DNA of 64,000 bases from JAVVXB01 sp036651815 (GTDB taxonomy: Bacteria; Bacillota; Clostridia; Christensenellales; CAG-138), in NCBI GenBank assembly GCA_036651815.1, contig JAVVXB010000006.1, positions 1-64,000 of the forward strand. The letters are read 5' to 3'. This document shows, piece after piece, positions 34,411 through 43,843 of this stretch. The translations under genes were made by a program, and so were the position numbers. Positions within the stretch are counted from its first letter, which is position 1. Each line of letters begins with the position of its first letter. The notes below the pieces were generated by a model. That model did no database searches. It worked only from the letters and a program-made list of their open reading frames with translations, and was not told the origin of the DNA.

Positions 34411-35938
34411 TCTCATTCCCTCCAAATGGGTTGGAGCCCGCCATCATCATGCCAAGATGATCCATATTCAAAGATTCATCATTCTTCAAAATTCCCATGA
34501 TTCTGCCTTCAAACATAACGGCGATCCGATCACTCAGTGAAAGGATCTCTTCTAGCTCCGTGGAGATCAGCAGCACGCCCGTCCCATATTTTCGTGTTTC
34601 CAAAATGCTTCTATGAATGTTTTCCGTTGCGCCCACATCCAAGCCACGGGTCGGCTGCACACAAACAATCGCCTTTGGATTTCGATTGAGCTCTCTTGCG
34701 AGAATGACCTTTTGCAAATTACCACCGGAAAGCAATCCGCCTGGCATATCTATGCTAGCTAGTTTTATGTTGAACTTTTTATGCAACTCCTCGGTGAGTT
34801 CTCTGGCCACCACGTTATTCAGTAAAATGCCTTTGCAAAACGGTTTTTGGTTATAATCACGCAGAATCACATTATCCACAATTGATAATTCCCCGATGGC
34901 ACCAACGCCGTTTCGCTCCGCTGGAACAAAACTCAGTCCTCCACGAATGCGACTGGCAACTGAAGTTTTCGTAATGTTCTTGCCACAGAGTTCAACCGTT
35001 CCGCTCGTAGTCTTCTCCATGCCGCAAATCAATTCTGAAAGCTCCGTCTGCCCATTGCCATCTACCCCAGCAATACCGACTACTTCGCCAGCACGTATTT
35101 CAAGACTCACATCGTTGACAACTTGTCTACCATATTTATTTTTAAATGTAACATTATGTACGCATAAAGCGGGTTTCCCCAGAACAACATCATCCTTTTG
35201 TACGCGAAATACTACATCGCGGCCGACCATCATACGCGAAAGAGAAACCTTATCCACCTCGCTAGTCAGCACTGTTTTAATCAGGTTACCCGCGCGGAAA
35301 ATCGTACACACATCCGCAAACTCAAGTACTTCCTCCAACTTATGTGTAATAAAGATAACGGTTTTCCCATTATCCACAAGCATCCGCAGCACGCGCAATA
35401 GTTCGTAAGTTTCCTGTTTTGTTAAAACCGAGGTAGGTTCATCCAAAATCATGATTTCAGCACCACGATACAGGGCTTTAATGATCTCAACCCGTTGCTG
35501 TTCGCCGACAGATAGTTGATAAATATACTTTTCCGGCTCGATTTTCAAACCGTACATATCGGATATTTCCAGAATCTTCGCAGTCAATTCTTTCCTATTT
35601 ATAATGATTTTATTTCGCAAATCGCCGCTAATGATATTTTCAAGTACCGTCATTTGCGGAACTAGCATAAAATGCTGATGAATCATGCAAATGCCATTTG
35701 CTATTGCTTGCTTTGACGATGTAAAAAGAATCTTTTTCCCATGTACATAAATATTGCCCTCAGTCGGCTGATACAGGCCATATAAAATTTTCATCAATGT
35801 ACTTTTGCCCGAACCATTTTCGCCGAGAATCGCATGGATTTGTCCCTTGTAAATATCAAGGGTAATCTGATTATTGGCAATATTATCGCCAAAGCGTTTT
35901 GTGAGGTTTTCGAATCTTATGATGCATTCATTGTTCAT
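34388..35938 (-). CDS. Nucleoside-type ABC transporter ATPase (two ABC domains)
   Basis: 516 aa. First ABC domain has intact Walker A GENGSGKST (~37-45), signature SVGEQQRVE (~140) and Walker B IMILDEPTS. The second (~260-516) has a variant P loop GVDGNGQTEL and signature SGGNLQKVI, usual for RbsA/BmpB-type ATPases. The ATG at 35938 gives the family N terminus; the upstream in-frame stretch lies in the 35974-36012 hairpin and is not coding. Confidence 0.92.
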   Translation of the reverse strand: MNNECIIRFENLTKRFGDNIANNQITLDIYKGQIHAILGENGSGKSTLMKILYGLYQPTEGNIYVHGKKILFTSSKQAIANGICMIHQHFMLVPQMTVLENIISGDLRNKIIINRKELTAKILEISDMYGLKIEPEKYIYQLSVGEQQRVEIIKALYRGAEIMILDEPTSVLTKQETYELLRVLRMLVDNGKTVIFITHKLEEVLEFADVCTIFRAGNLIKTVLTSEVDKVSLSRMMVGRDVVFRVQKDDVVLGKPALCVHNVTFKNKYGRQVVNDVSLEIRAGEVVGIAGVDGNGQTELSELICGMEKTTSGTVELCGKNITKTSVASRIRGGLSFVPAERNGVGAIGELSIVDNVILRDYNQKPFCKGILLNNVVARELTEELHKKFNIKLASIDMPGGLLSGGNLQKVILARELNRNPKAIVCVQPTRGLDVGATENIHRSILETRKYGTGVLLISTELEEILSLSDRIAVMFEGRIMGILKNDESLNMDHLGMMMAGSNPFGGNENDKYEKS

Positions 35939-35973
35939 ATGATGTCTACCGCCTAACCCATTTTGCAGTGGCT

Positions 35974-36012
35974 GGTTGTCTGCGCCACGCCGAAGGCGCG
36001 GCACAGACAACC
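35974..36012 (-). promoter_or_regulatory. Strong intercistronic hairpin after the BMP lipoprotein gene
   Basis: 18-bp stem (two G-U pairs) with a 3-nt loop, 8 bp after the bmpA stop and 35 bp before the ATPase ATG. No U-run follows, so it is probably an mRNA-stabilising or partial attenuation element that raises binding-protein output over the membrane parts, a common arrangement in ABC importers. Confidence 0.7.
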
Positions 36013-36019
36013 ATTTCTT

Positions 36020-37087
36020 TTACTCGCCGATTTCGGTCTTAGCTTCAATAACCAGATCACCGCTGGCAATTTGATCGCGGACTGCCAATACTTCCTTTGC
36101 GATATCATCCGGCACTAATCCATGGAAATCTGTGATATTGGTAACCCCATTTGCAAGGCCAAGACTGTAAGCCTTTCCCTCAAAAGTACCTGCGCGCACA
36201 TCTTTAATCACGTATTCCAAGTTTTTACCAACATCCCAGCTCGTGCTGGTGAGTATCAGTTGCGGTGCCAGAGAATTTTGATCATCAACATCGCCGAAGC
36301 AATAGATCCCCTTCTCAATGCAAGCCTGCATGCAGCCAAGTGCGATGCCATCGCCGCGGCCCATCAGCACATCTACGCCTTGCTCAAATTGCGCCAGTGC
36401 TGTCTGTTTGCCCAATTCCACATCCGACCAAGTTCCGGCAAACGAATGAATCACTTTGATATCCGGATTGACAAAACGTGCGCCAGCCTTGTAACCCTCC
36501 AACGCAGCAATCATCGGCATGGTATCCACGCCCCCAATGTATCCAATCACGCCTGACTTTGACATCTTCGCGGCGATTACCCCGCAAAGATAAGCGGTTT
36601 CCTGTAGCGGTGCGGCAACCGTGCAAACGTTATCCGTTGTCATATAGCCCTGTGACCAAACAAAAGCGATCTCCGGATAATCAGGCGCAACCTTCATTAA
36701 ATAATCGCCGAAATCAAAGCTCCAACCAACCACCATGTTGTATCCCTGTTCGCAGTAGTCACGAATAGCCGCTTCGGCATTTGTTACGCTGATATTCTCA
36801 ATATAAGTTGCTTCGACATTCTCGACATTCTCGTTCAGATATTTGGCTCCATAGTACCCGCTTGCATTCCAGCCGGCATCGCTGATCATACCAGCCAGCA
36901 ATATTGCCACACGATAGGGTTTTTGAGCTGCATCTGTCTGCGCTGTTGGAACAGTTTCCGCTGTTTTTGTTGCATCAGTTTCCGTGGGCATTGCAACCTT
37001 TGTTTTCGTTTCCATAGCAGGTGCTGCGCATGCCATAGACAGTACCAGCATCAGCACCAGAGCAACAACAAGAATCCGCTTATTCAT
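36020..37087 (-). CDS. bmpA: BMP/Med family substrate-binding lipoprotein
   Basis: 355 aa. Signal peptide with lipobox SMAC (Cys 20), a ~35-residue Thr/Ala/Glu-rich linker, then a periplasmic-binding-protein type 1 domain (VAILLAGMISDAGWNASGYYG ... IGYIGGVDTMPMIAALEGYKAGA ... VLMGRGDGIALGC). The family binds purine nucleosides and related ligands. First gene of the ABC set in transcription order. The ligand here may be a purine base or nucleoside fed to the molybdenum hydroxylases; sequence alone does not tell. Confidence 0.92.
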   Translation of the reverse strand: MNKRILVVALVLMLVLSMACAAPAMETKTKVAMPTETDATKTAETVPTAQTDAAQKPYRVAILLAGMISDAGWNASGYYGAKYLNENVENVEATYIENISVTNAEAAIRDYCEQGYNMVVGWSFDFGDYLMKVAPDYPEIAFVWSQGYMTTDNVCTVAAPLQETAYLCGVIAAKMSKSGVIGYIGGVDTMPMIAALEGYKAGARFVNPDIKVIHSFAGTWSDVELGKQTALAQFEQGVDVLMGRGDGIALGCMQACIEKGIYCFGDVDDQNSLAPQLILTSTSWDVGKNLEYVIKDVRAGTFEGKAYSLGLANGVTNITDFHGLVPDDIAKEVLAVRDQIASGDLVIEAKTEIGE

Positions 37088-37163
37088 TTTTTTCTTTCCT
37101 TTCGCATTTTAAGTTTTCTTTATGGTCATCCGAAAAGTTCATGCTACCTAGGAAACGTAATCA

Positions 37164-37841
37164 TTAGATTTCAAAATCCGGACGGGAATCTCCAACAATT
37201 TCTCGACCAGCTTTCAGAATCTTCGCCACTTCTGCAACGCGGCGGCCAACGCCCTTAACTTTTTCAACACCAAGATCATCCTGAAAATCCTTAGGCAGCT
37301 TGTCCGAAGACCATACGCAGGCACCGCAGTAATTGCCGGCAGGACCGCCGGTTGGCAAGATTTCATTGACAAGGAAAAAGTTGTTAATCATGGCAACCGT
37401 GGTTTCCTGACCGCCATGACGTGTGCCACCGATGGCGATGGAACCGCCGACCTTATTCTGATGAATTCCACGATAGACCCGCCAAAGTGGGCGAAAACGA
37501 TTGAAGAAGGTATTTAGCATCGGTGTAACGTTCATGTCGTACACTGGAGAGGCAACAATGTAACCATCGGCAGAAAGCCAAATCTTCATCAATTCATCCA
37601 TATCATCATGGAATGGTTTGCAGTAATGGTCATACTTTTGACCTGGATTAAGTTTCAGACAAGCTTCACATTGAATGCAGTGTTTAATGTCCTTTGTATG
37701 CAGCGGTAGAAATTCGGTGGTAACGCCAGGCACTTTCGCCGCTTCTTCCAGCGCAATCTGGGTGAGATAATCCGTCACGCCTTTGCGTGGGCTACCGGAA
37801 ACACCAAGAATCTTTACCTTTACGTCATTCGGTTTATACAT
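37164..37841 (-). CDS. Iron-sulfur flavoprotein / NADPH-dependent FMN reductase-like 1
   Basis: 225 aa flavodoxin-like fold: phosphate loop GVSGSPRKG (~13-21), a cysteine group HCIQCEACL...C (~50-72) resembling the compact [4Fe-4S] motif of archaeal/clostridial iron-sulfur flavoproteins, and ASPVYDMNVTPMLNTFFNR (~95-113), the FMN-binding region. AAGGAG precedes the ATG. First member read in reverse of three tandem paralogues; likely electron carrier for a neighbouring redox enzyme. Confidence 0.87.
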   Translation of the reverse strand: MYKPNDVKVKILGVSGSPRKGVTDYLTQIALEEAAKVPGVTTEFLPLHTKDIKHCIQCEACLKLNPGQKYDHYCKPFHDDMDELMKIWLSADGYIVASPVYDMNVTPMLNTFFNRFRPLWRVYRGIHQNKVGGSIAIGGTRHGGQETTVAMINNFFLVNEILPTGGPAGNYCGACVWSSDKLPKDFQDDLGVEKVKGVGRRVAEVAKILKAGREIVGDSRPDFEI

Positions 37842-37863
37842 GTTCGTTTCTCCTTTTATAGTG

Positions 37864-38652
37864 TTAGTCGCTATTCATGCGTGCAATAAAACTTTCTTTG
37901 TCCATTGCACCCATCGTTTCCTTAGAGGGAAACCATTGTTTATCCATGCTGTCACAGCTCAACATCAAGCCGGCCTTCAAAATTTTGGCTGTTTCCACGA
38001 CCCGTCTTCCAACGGAAGCTGCGGAATGCAGAAAGGACTTGTCATTCTCCAGCGCTTCACGGCTGGGGGAATGACCGGCCGCACCGAGATAGCACTCCGG
38101 CATATCACCGGAGACGGGAAAGCAATCCAACAGCACTGCATGGTTGATGAAATACTGAATGGTAATCTCCTGGCCACCATAACGGGTTGCCCCATGTATG
38201 ATTGCTCCAACAGCCTTGGAAAACTTTGGATAGATATACCCGCAATTTTCCGTCAAGCTGCGTCTATGTACCGTATGAAACTCCACTTCGCTGAGACGAT
38301 CCAGTACGGCGCGCACCTTAGCTGGCGGACCCATATGGTACACCGGACTGACCCACACGATACCATCCGCCCAGAGCCATTTGGTCTTGAATTCATTAAA
38401 ATCGTCCTTATGAATACATTCAAGATGTTCATTGCAATAGTTCAGGCAATGGCGACAGAACTCCAGTTTTTTGCCTGCGAAATAGAAAGTGTCCAAATTG
38501 ACGCCAGGAATCTTCTGAATCGCTTCAATCGCGGCATCCATGGGAATCTGTGAATTGCTGTTCTTCTTGGGACTGCCATTGAGAACCAAAATGTTAACCT
38601 TTACATCCTCAGTATTGAGAACGTTGACCATATCTTTATTTGTCAGCGCCAT
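37864..38652 (-). CDS. Iron-sulfur flavoprotein / NADPH-dependent FMN reductase-like 2
   Basis: 262 aa, paralogue of both neighbours. LNGSPKKNSNS phosphate loop (~26-36), cysteine motif CRHCLNYC...C (~68-80) that suits an Fe-S cluster, and SPVYHMGPPAKVRAVLDRLSE (~108-128). The ATG at 38652 lies 1 bp after the preceding stop, with GGAGGTGG upstream, so the two are translationally linked. Confidence 0.87.
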   Translation of the reverse strand: MALTNKDMVNVLNTEDVKVNILVLNGSPKKNSNSQIPMDAAIEAIQKIPGVNLDTFYFAGKKLEFCRHCLNYCNEHLECIHKDDFNEFKTKWLWADGIVWVSPVYHMGPPAKVRAVLDRLSEVEFHTVHRRSLTENCGYIYPKFSKAVGAIIHGATRYGGQEITIQYFINHAVLLDCFPVSGDMPECYLGAAGHSPSREALENDKSFLHSAASVGRRVVETAKILKAGLMLSCDSMDKQWFPSKETMGAMDKESFIARMNSD

Positions 38653-38653
38653 G

Positions 38654-39403
38654 TTATTCCACCTCCGGTCTTGCTGCTTTAGCAAAGCTGTCAGGCGAGC
38701 AGAAATAATCATCACTCAAAGAATCTGCGATTGCCAACTTGCCAAGCTTTAGAATTTTACCAACCTCAGCAACGCGGCGACCAAGTTGTTTGCTTTGTGT
38801 CAGCAGACCTTCATTATCCGTAGGCTCCGTTTTGTCTGGAATATGGCCGGCTACGCCTGTGTGTGAATGCGGCATATCTGCGCAAACAGGAATGCAATCC
38901 ATCAAAACGAAATGATCAACCATGCCTTCAATGACAATTTCCTGATTTCCAAACCGGCTACTGCCCTGTACAATCACCCCGCAAGCCTTCATAAAATGCG
39001 GCAATGTGCCGCCAGCCTGAAGTTGCTCGATACGGTTGCCAAGAAGTACTTCGCCAAGACGATCCATCACTGCGCGTACCAATGCTGGGCCGGACATTGT
39101 GTAAACCGGCATGGACCAAATAATCGCATCTGCACGAAGCCATTTTTCAGCAAACTCCACAAAGCCGTCCTTGTGAACACATTCCTTGTTTTTGATGCAA
39201 TACGCATTGCATGCCGTGCAGGCATCAATCTGTTTTTTATTAAACAGGTAGGTCTCCAACTCGATATTTCCGGTTTCATTCGCGCCTTCGATTGCAAGAT
39301 CCATGAGAATCTTGGAATTGCTCTTGGCACGCGGACTACCGCAAATGGCGAGCACACGCAATGGTACATCCCGAATCTGGATCTTCGGAACCTGATTGCT
39401 CAA
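38654..39403 (-). CDS. Iron-sulfur flavoprotein / NADPH-dependent FMN reductase-like 3
   Basis: About 249 aa. ICGSPRAKSNSKI phosphate loop, cysteine motif CTACNAYC...C and MPVYTMSGPALVRAVMDRLGE. Two starts are possible: TTG at 39403 with GGAGGAG 6 nt upstream (chosen) or ATG at 39418, which has no ribosome site. It overlaps the stop of the large molybdenum subunit gene or nearly so, hence co-translation. Same family as the next two genes. Confidence 0.86.
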   Translation of the reverse strand: MSNQVPKIQIRDVPLRVLAICGSPRAKSNSKILMDLAIEGANETGNIELETYLFNKKQIDACTACNAYCIKNKECVHKDGFVEFAEKWLRADAIIWSMPVYTMSGPALVRAVMDRLGEVLLGNRIEQLQAGGTLPHFMKACGVIVQGSSRFGNQEIVIEGMVDHFVLMDCIPVCADMPHSHTGVAGHIPDKTEPTDNEGLLTQSKQLGRRVAEVGKILKLGKLAIADSLSDDYFCSPDSFAKAARPEVE

Positions 39404-39404
39404 A

Positions 39405-41687
39405 TCAATCTCCTCCATTCGTAAACGTTACTTCTGATGCTCTATCGACGGAGCTTCCCCGTTCTATCAAAGACATGAGTGTCTCTGGAGATACGGGCAG
39501 TTCCGCAATATTTTGATTGAGTGCATGATTGATGGCATCCACAACTGCTGGAGCCGTCGGTACAGTGGCATTTTCACCGATTCCCTTTGCGCCCTTCGGA
39601 CCAGTAGGTTCGGCAAACTCCATAATTCGCGTTTCGATCGTTTCGGGAATATCCAGTGTAGTTGGTATAACATAAGAAGAAAATGAGGTGTTTAATGGTT
39701 TTCCATTCCGCCGTTCGATCTTTTCAAGCAGTGCGTAGGAGAGGCCCATTACAACGCCGCCCTCGCTCTGTCCTTCTACCGCCGTACGATTGATGCAATG
39801 CCCCGTGTCCACCACGACATGCACTTCATCCACATGCGTCATGCCGGTTGCTAGATCAACAGAAACCCGTGCAATCTGCACATTTGAACTATACAGTACA
39901 TGGGGATGTCCAAGCCCGCCTTCAGATGGTTGCTCAGAATAGGCCGTGCGCACACGTGCGCGGCAGACGATATCCTTTTCCTGTCTTTTCGCCAGCGTTT
40001 TGAACGAAACAATTTGATTTTTGACGATGAATCCATGATCAATCTGTCGAATCTCCTCTGGATTTGCATCGGTCATCTCTGCGGCTACCATTCGCAACGC
40101 ACCCAGCAGCTCTTCTCCAGCCGCAATTACCGCGCGTCCCACTGCATAAGTCACACGCGAAGAAGCCGTTGCGCCGGTTTCTTCATTTTCGCCGGAATTA
40201 GACAAGCCCATAAATCCAATCTCTTCTACCGTGACACCTAAAGTATCTGCCAGCAGTGCGGCCATTGCCGTAAAAGATCCCTGCCCCATTTCAATACAGC
40301 CGACGGTCAGCTTAAACTGTCCATCCCGAGTGAATGCCACTTGTGCAAAGCCATAGTCGGGTGCGCCGTTAATCCCGATCCCATACCCTTTCATACCGCA
40401 AGCAATACCGATGCCACTGGCAATATTACCGTGCATTGTCGTCAATTCTTTACGCCGTCTCCAAAGCAAATCCTCGTGGGCGGCTTCCAATGTCTGCCGC
40501 ATGCAGGGATCAGCCAGCAATACGTGGCCAATGCCAGAGCGTTCATGCTGATTCAAGCAGTTTTTCAGTCTGAACTCAATGGCGTCCATCCCCATTGCCC
40601 TTGCCAATGCGTTTATCTGTCCTTCCAGCGCAAAGCATCCCTGCGCCGCGCCAAAGCCGCGAAACGCGCCATTGGAACCATTGTTGGTGTAAACGTTGTA
40701 TGCGTTCAGCCGAACATTTTCCATTCGGTAAGGTCCCACGCAGCATTCACAGGCAATCTCCAACACCACGTTTCCAAATACCGTATAGGCACCTGTGTCC
40801 AGCAACACATCCACCACATGGGCGAGAATATGTCCCTCTGCATCCGTCCCCGTCTTCATATGAATCTTGCCTGGATGGCGCTTTACACCATTGATAAACC
40901 GCTGCTCTCGCGTAAAATGCATCTTGCAGGGACGACCGGTATCCATGGTCACAAGACCAATCAGGCATTGAACGCTGATGTCGCCCTTGCCGCCAAATGC
41001 ACCGCCGGTATAGGGCGCAATCACTACGACCTGTTCTTCATCAAGGCCTAGCCCCTCGGCAATCTGTGAGCGATCATAAAACACATTTTGACTGCCGGAT
41101 CGAATGACCAGCTTGCCATTTTCCCATGCCGAAATACCACATTCCGTTTCCAAGAAGCAGTGGTCTACCGCAGGAAACGTATAATCATTTTCAGTTATAC
41201 AGGTGCATTTTGAGAAAGCTGCTTCTGCATCACCACAGGAGTAATGAATCTGATGGCAAATATTATTCTCCATCTGATCATGTACCTTGCCGCATTCCAT
41301 AGTAAGCGCCTTCTCTGGCGTATCGATCACCGGTAGCGGATCATAGGCTAGATGAATCAACCGTCCTGCCTGTTCCGCAGCATCCAATGATTCAGCGGCT
41401 ACAACGGCAACAATGTCGCCGTAGAAACGCACTTTATCATCGCAGATAACAGGATGATCATGGTAGAAACCAATGCGGTTATTGGGCACATCCTTACCCT
41501 GATATGTTTTAACATAGCCGGGGATCAACTCGGCATCATGCGTATCTATAGAAACGATTTTGGCATGAACACGATCAGAAAGGATCGGCACGGCATACAA
41601 CATGTTTGGAACGCACATATCAGAAGCGAACTTAAGTCCGCCGGTAACCTTGCCTATTCCATCCATCCGGTTCAATGAACTACTCAT
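39405..41687 (-). CDS. Second molybdenum hydroxylase large subunit
   Basis: 760 aa, xanthine-dehydrogenase family molybdopterin subunit. GGAFGGKGDISVQC (~228), GFGAAQGCFALEG (~345) and the C-terminal glutamate loop KGIGENATVPTAPAVVDAINHAL are present. It resembles the 4-hydroxybenzoyl-CoA-reductase/nicotinate/CO-dehydrogenase side of the family more than 26138 does. Fe-S and FAD partners are not adjacent; they would come from 29590 and 25262 downstream, or from the flavoproteins just after it. No ribosome site stronger than AAAGGGAC before the ATG. Confidence 0.9.
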   Translation of the reverse strand: MSSSLNRMDGIGKVTGGLKFASDMCVPNMLYAVPILSDRVHAKIVSIDTHDAELIPGYVKTYQGKDVPNNRIGFYHDHPVICDDKVRFYGDIVAVVAAESLDAAEQAGRLIHLAYDPLPVIDTPEKALTMECGKVHDQMENNICHQIHYSCGDAEAAFSKCTCITENDYTFPAVDHCFLETECGISAWENGKLVIRSGSQNVFYDRSQIAEGLGLDEEQVVVIAPYTGGAFGGKGDISVQCLIGLVTMDTGRPCKMHFTREQRFINGVKRHPGKIHMKTGTDAEGHILAHVVDVLLDTGAYTVFGNVVLEIACECCVGPYRMENVRLNAYNVYTNNGSNGAFRGFGAAQGCFALEGQINALARAMGMDAIEFRLKNCLNQHERSGIGHVLLADPCMRQTLEAAHEDLLWRRRKELTTMHGNIASGIGIACGMKGYGIGINGAPDYGFAQVAFTRDGQFKLTVGCIEMGQGSFTAMAALLADTLGVTVEEIGFMGLSNSGENEETGATASSRVTYAVGRAVIAAGEELLGALRMVAAEMTDANPEEIRQIDHGFIVKNQIVSFKTLAKRQEKDIVCRARVRTAYSEQPSEGGLGHPHVLYSSNVQIARVSVDLATGMTHVDEVHVVVDTGHCINRTAVEGQSEGGVVMGLSYALLEKIERRNGKPLNTSFSSYVIPTTLDIPETIETRIMEFAEPTGPKGAKGIGENATVPTAPAVVDAINHALNQNIAELPVSPETLMSLIERGSSVDRASEVTFTNGGD

Positions 41688-41791
41688 TTTCGTGCCGTCC
41701 CTTTCATAATCGTAATCTGACGAGGAACCATTCTGCTCTTACAAGTGAAGAGTTCGAATTACTTCACAGGCAAAAGATTTTATGAGAGCAC

Positions 41792-42634
41792 TTATTTTTC
41801 TTCAACGAATAATTTGTAGGCAATCTGAGCTACAACCTTGCCCATTGCAGTGTATGCCTTGATTCCGGCTTCCGCCGTTGCAAGACGCGGATCGCCAGTC
41901 TGCCCCGGATCCCCGGATGCGCGGTCATAACCGCGGCCTTCCATAGCGGGATTGTATACGCCGCCACCAAGAAGCGGTGGCTCTCCGCCAAGGATCGGTT
42001 CACCCTTAGGCACCGGTTTGAGAATATCTTCTTTCGCAGCATCCAGATTTACTAAATTGGGATATAGGCAGAGTGCGCGGGAGGTTTCCCCGGCGCCTGC
42101 ATGTCCATCTGGACGGGTGCTTTTGTTTAAATTCAGGCTGGCGCGTTCACTAGCTTTCAGAGCAGGCATGGGGTTAAGCACCACAACCTTAGAATCGCTG
42201 TGTCGATTCGTTACGTTTTGCGCCGCAACCATCATAGAACCATAGTTTTCGTCATGACCCAAGAATAGAATAATGTTTTTAAATCCATGATGATACAGCC
42301 CCTCACAGATATCCTCCAGTAGAGCAATCAGCGTTGACGGTTGGAGCGTAATGGAACCTGGATAGCACATAGCGCCAGGGCAAATTCCCCAAGGCACAGT
42401 CGGCGCAATCAAACTCTCAACACCATAGTCAGCTAAAAGAATATCATGCGCATAACGCAGCGTTTCCGTGCTCTGTATCGTATCCGTACCCAGCGGCAGA
42501 TGTGCCCCATGCTGCTCACAAGCACCCGTAGAAACAAAAGCAATATTGGTTTTTTTCAGTAGCTCTTCTACTTCGACCCAATTCATTTCCATCAAGGTCT
42601 TGGGAGAACGTACTTCGTACAATAATTCGCTCAT
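41792..42634 (-). CDS. Creatininase family amidohydrolase
   Basis: 280 aa. Metal-binding motifs: STGACEQHGAHLPLGTD (~37-53), GHDENYG (~137, in place of the common GHGGN), DGHAGAGETS (~180). Members open small cyclic amides (creatinine), deformylate FAPy, or mature mycofactocin; with the hydantoinase and SsnA here a cyclic amide or formamide hydrolase is most likely. Lies 39 bp after the ornithine-cyclodeaminase-like gene. Confidence 0.88.
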   Translation of the reverse strand: MSELLYEVRSPKTLMEMNWVEVEELLKKTNIAFVSTGACEQHGAHLPLGTDTIQSTETLRYAHDILLADYGVESLIAPTVPWGICPGAMCYPGSITLQPSTLIALLEDICEGLYHHGFKNIILFLGHDENYGSMMVAAQNVTNRHSDSKVVVLNPMPALKASERASLNLNKSTRPDGHAGAGETSRALCLYPNLVNLDAAKEDILKPVPKGEPILGGEPPLLGGGVYNPAMEGRGYDRASGDPGQTGDPRLATAEAGIKAYTAMGKVVAQIAYKLFVEEK

Positions 42635-42672
42635 AGCTCAATCTCCTTTGTTGACCGTTTGTTTCAAGTAAG

Positions 42673-43698
42673 TTACGCCCATTTGGGCTCGTTCCAGAGC
42701 GTCAATTCGGTGCCAATGCCCTTTTCGCGCGCAACTTGATAGATCTTGTTTGTGACGATCAAGTCGGTGATGCCCATGCCAATGGAGCTGAATAAGCAAA
42801 TTTGCTTGTCGTTTTCACGGCCGGGAACTTCGCCATTGATAACCTGGCCGATCTTGCAGGTGTCTTCCTTCTTCAGCATGCCGTTCTGGATCATGGTGCC
42901 CATAGTCACCGGAATACCAAATTGCTTCTCACTATCGATGCAGATCTTATCCATCTTCTTGACCGCATCAAAGGTGTAATCATTATCCGAAATATTGCTA
43001 CAATAAGCACCTGGCTTAATCCATTCGGCCTTGATATACGCATTCGCGACAGAAACCAATGTAGTGGGCGCTATCACATCCGCATCCTTCAGAGACTTCT
43101 CCGCACTATCTACAACCGTGATCTTTTTGCCAATAATGGGTTCCATCTCAGCTACAAATGCTTCGGATTTGGCCTGATTAATATCAAAGAGACGGATTTC
43201 CTTGATATTCTTGAGTATGTGACAAATGGCCATGATCTGCGGACGACCCATGACACTGGCACCAATGAGACCTACGACCTCGGAATCCTTACGTGCAAAG
43301 TACTTTGCTCCGACGGCGGTGGTAGCGCCAGTACGATAGGCAGTCATCAACGTACCATCGGCAATAACGAACGGATGGCCAGTATCCGGATCAATCACTT
43401 CGACCAATGAAGTGATTGATGGTACGCCATAATCACGATTTTTAGGAGCACGAGCGCCCAGTTTCATGCCGGCAATATTGATATCACCACCAATGAATGC
43501 AGGATGAATGGCGAAAATGTTTCCATGCTGTTCACCATGGAAATGAATCTGCGGAGCAACAGGATCCTGTGCCAGACCCTTGTCATACATTGAGTAGGCG
43601 ACGATCTCTGCATCAATGATCGCACCAATATCCTCCAACACGCCGGTTGCTGCAACATCTTCCTGACTGAGGAACAAGAATTTTACGGATTTGTCCAT
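42673..43698 (-). CDS. Ornithine cyclodeaminase / mu-crystallin family protein
   Basis: 341 aa NAD(P)-binding protein of the OCD family: substrate-domain residues MKLGARAPKNRDYGVPSI (~78-95) and TAYRTGATTAVGAKYFAR (~118-135), then Rossmann motif LIGASVMGRPQI (~144-155). Family members reduce or deaminate imino/amino acids. It is the first protein gene of the long run and is directly downstream of the structured leader, so its expression is the first readout of that control. Substrate unknown. Confidence 0.88.
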   Translation of the reverse strand: MDKSVKFLFLSQEDVAATGVLEDIGAIIDAEIVAYSMYDKGLAQDPVAPQIHFHGEQHGNIFAIHPAFIGGDINIAGMKLGARAPKNRDYGVPSITSLVEVIDPDTGHPFVIADGTLMTAYRTGATTAVGAKYFARKDSEVVGLIGASVMGRPQIMAICHILKNIKEIRLFDINQAKSEAFVAEMEPIIGKKITVVDSAEKSLKDADVIAPTTLVSVANAYIKAEWIKPGAYCSNISDNDYTFDAVKKMDKICIDSEKQFGIPVTMGTMIQNGMLKKEDTCKIGQVINGEVPGRENDKQICLFSSIGMGITDLIVTNKIYQVAREKGIGTELTLWNEPKWA

Positions 43699-43771
43699 GA
43701 TTGTATACCCTTCTTTCTCTTCGGATTTCTCTGCAACGGGCTTTTTTCTTTACCCGCGGTGCATTTTGGAT

Positions 43772-43843
43772 AATAAAAAAAGACCTTTCCACGGATAGGC
43801 TTTCACAGATATGTACCATTCGGCACGGTACCTGTGGAAAGTC
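43772..43843 (-). terminator. Attenuator (terminator with competing antiterminator arm)
   Basis: Stem GACTTTCCAC (43834-43843) with GTGGAAAGGTC (43782-43792), enclosing a second GTACC/GGTAC stem, followed by TTTTTTTATT on the reverse strand (43772-43781). The 5' arm region 43831-43841 can instead pair with 43865-43873 (CCTGGAAAG), which would block the terminator. Ends about 75 bp before the first gene of the run. Confidence 0.8.

Noticed and set aside
26138..41687. Selenocysteine codons in the molybdenum hydroxylases
   Set aside because: No in-frame TGA interrupts either large subunit; if selenium is used it would be as a labile cofactor, which the sequence cannot show.
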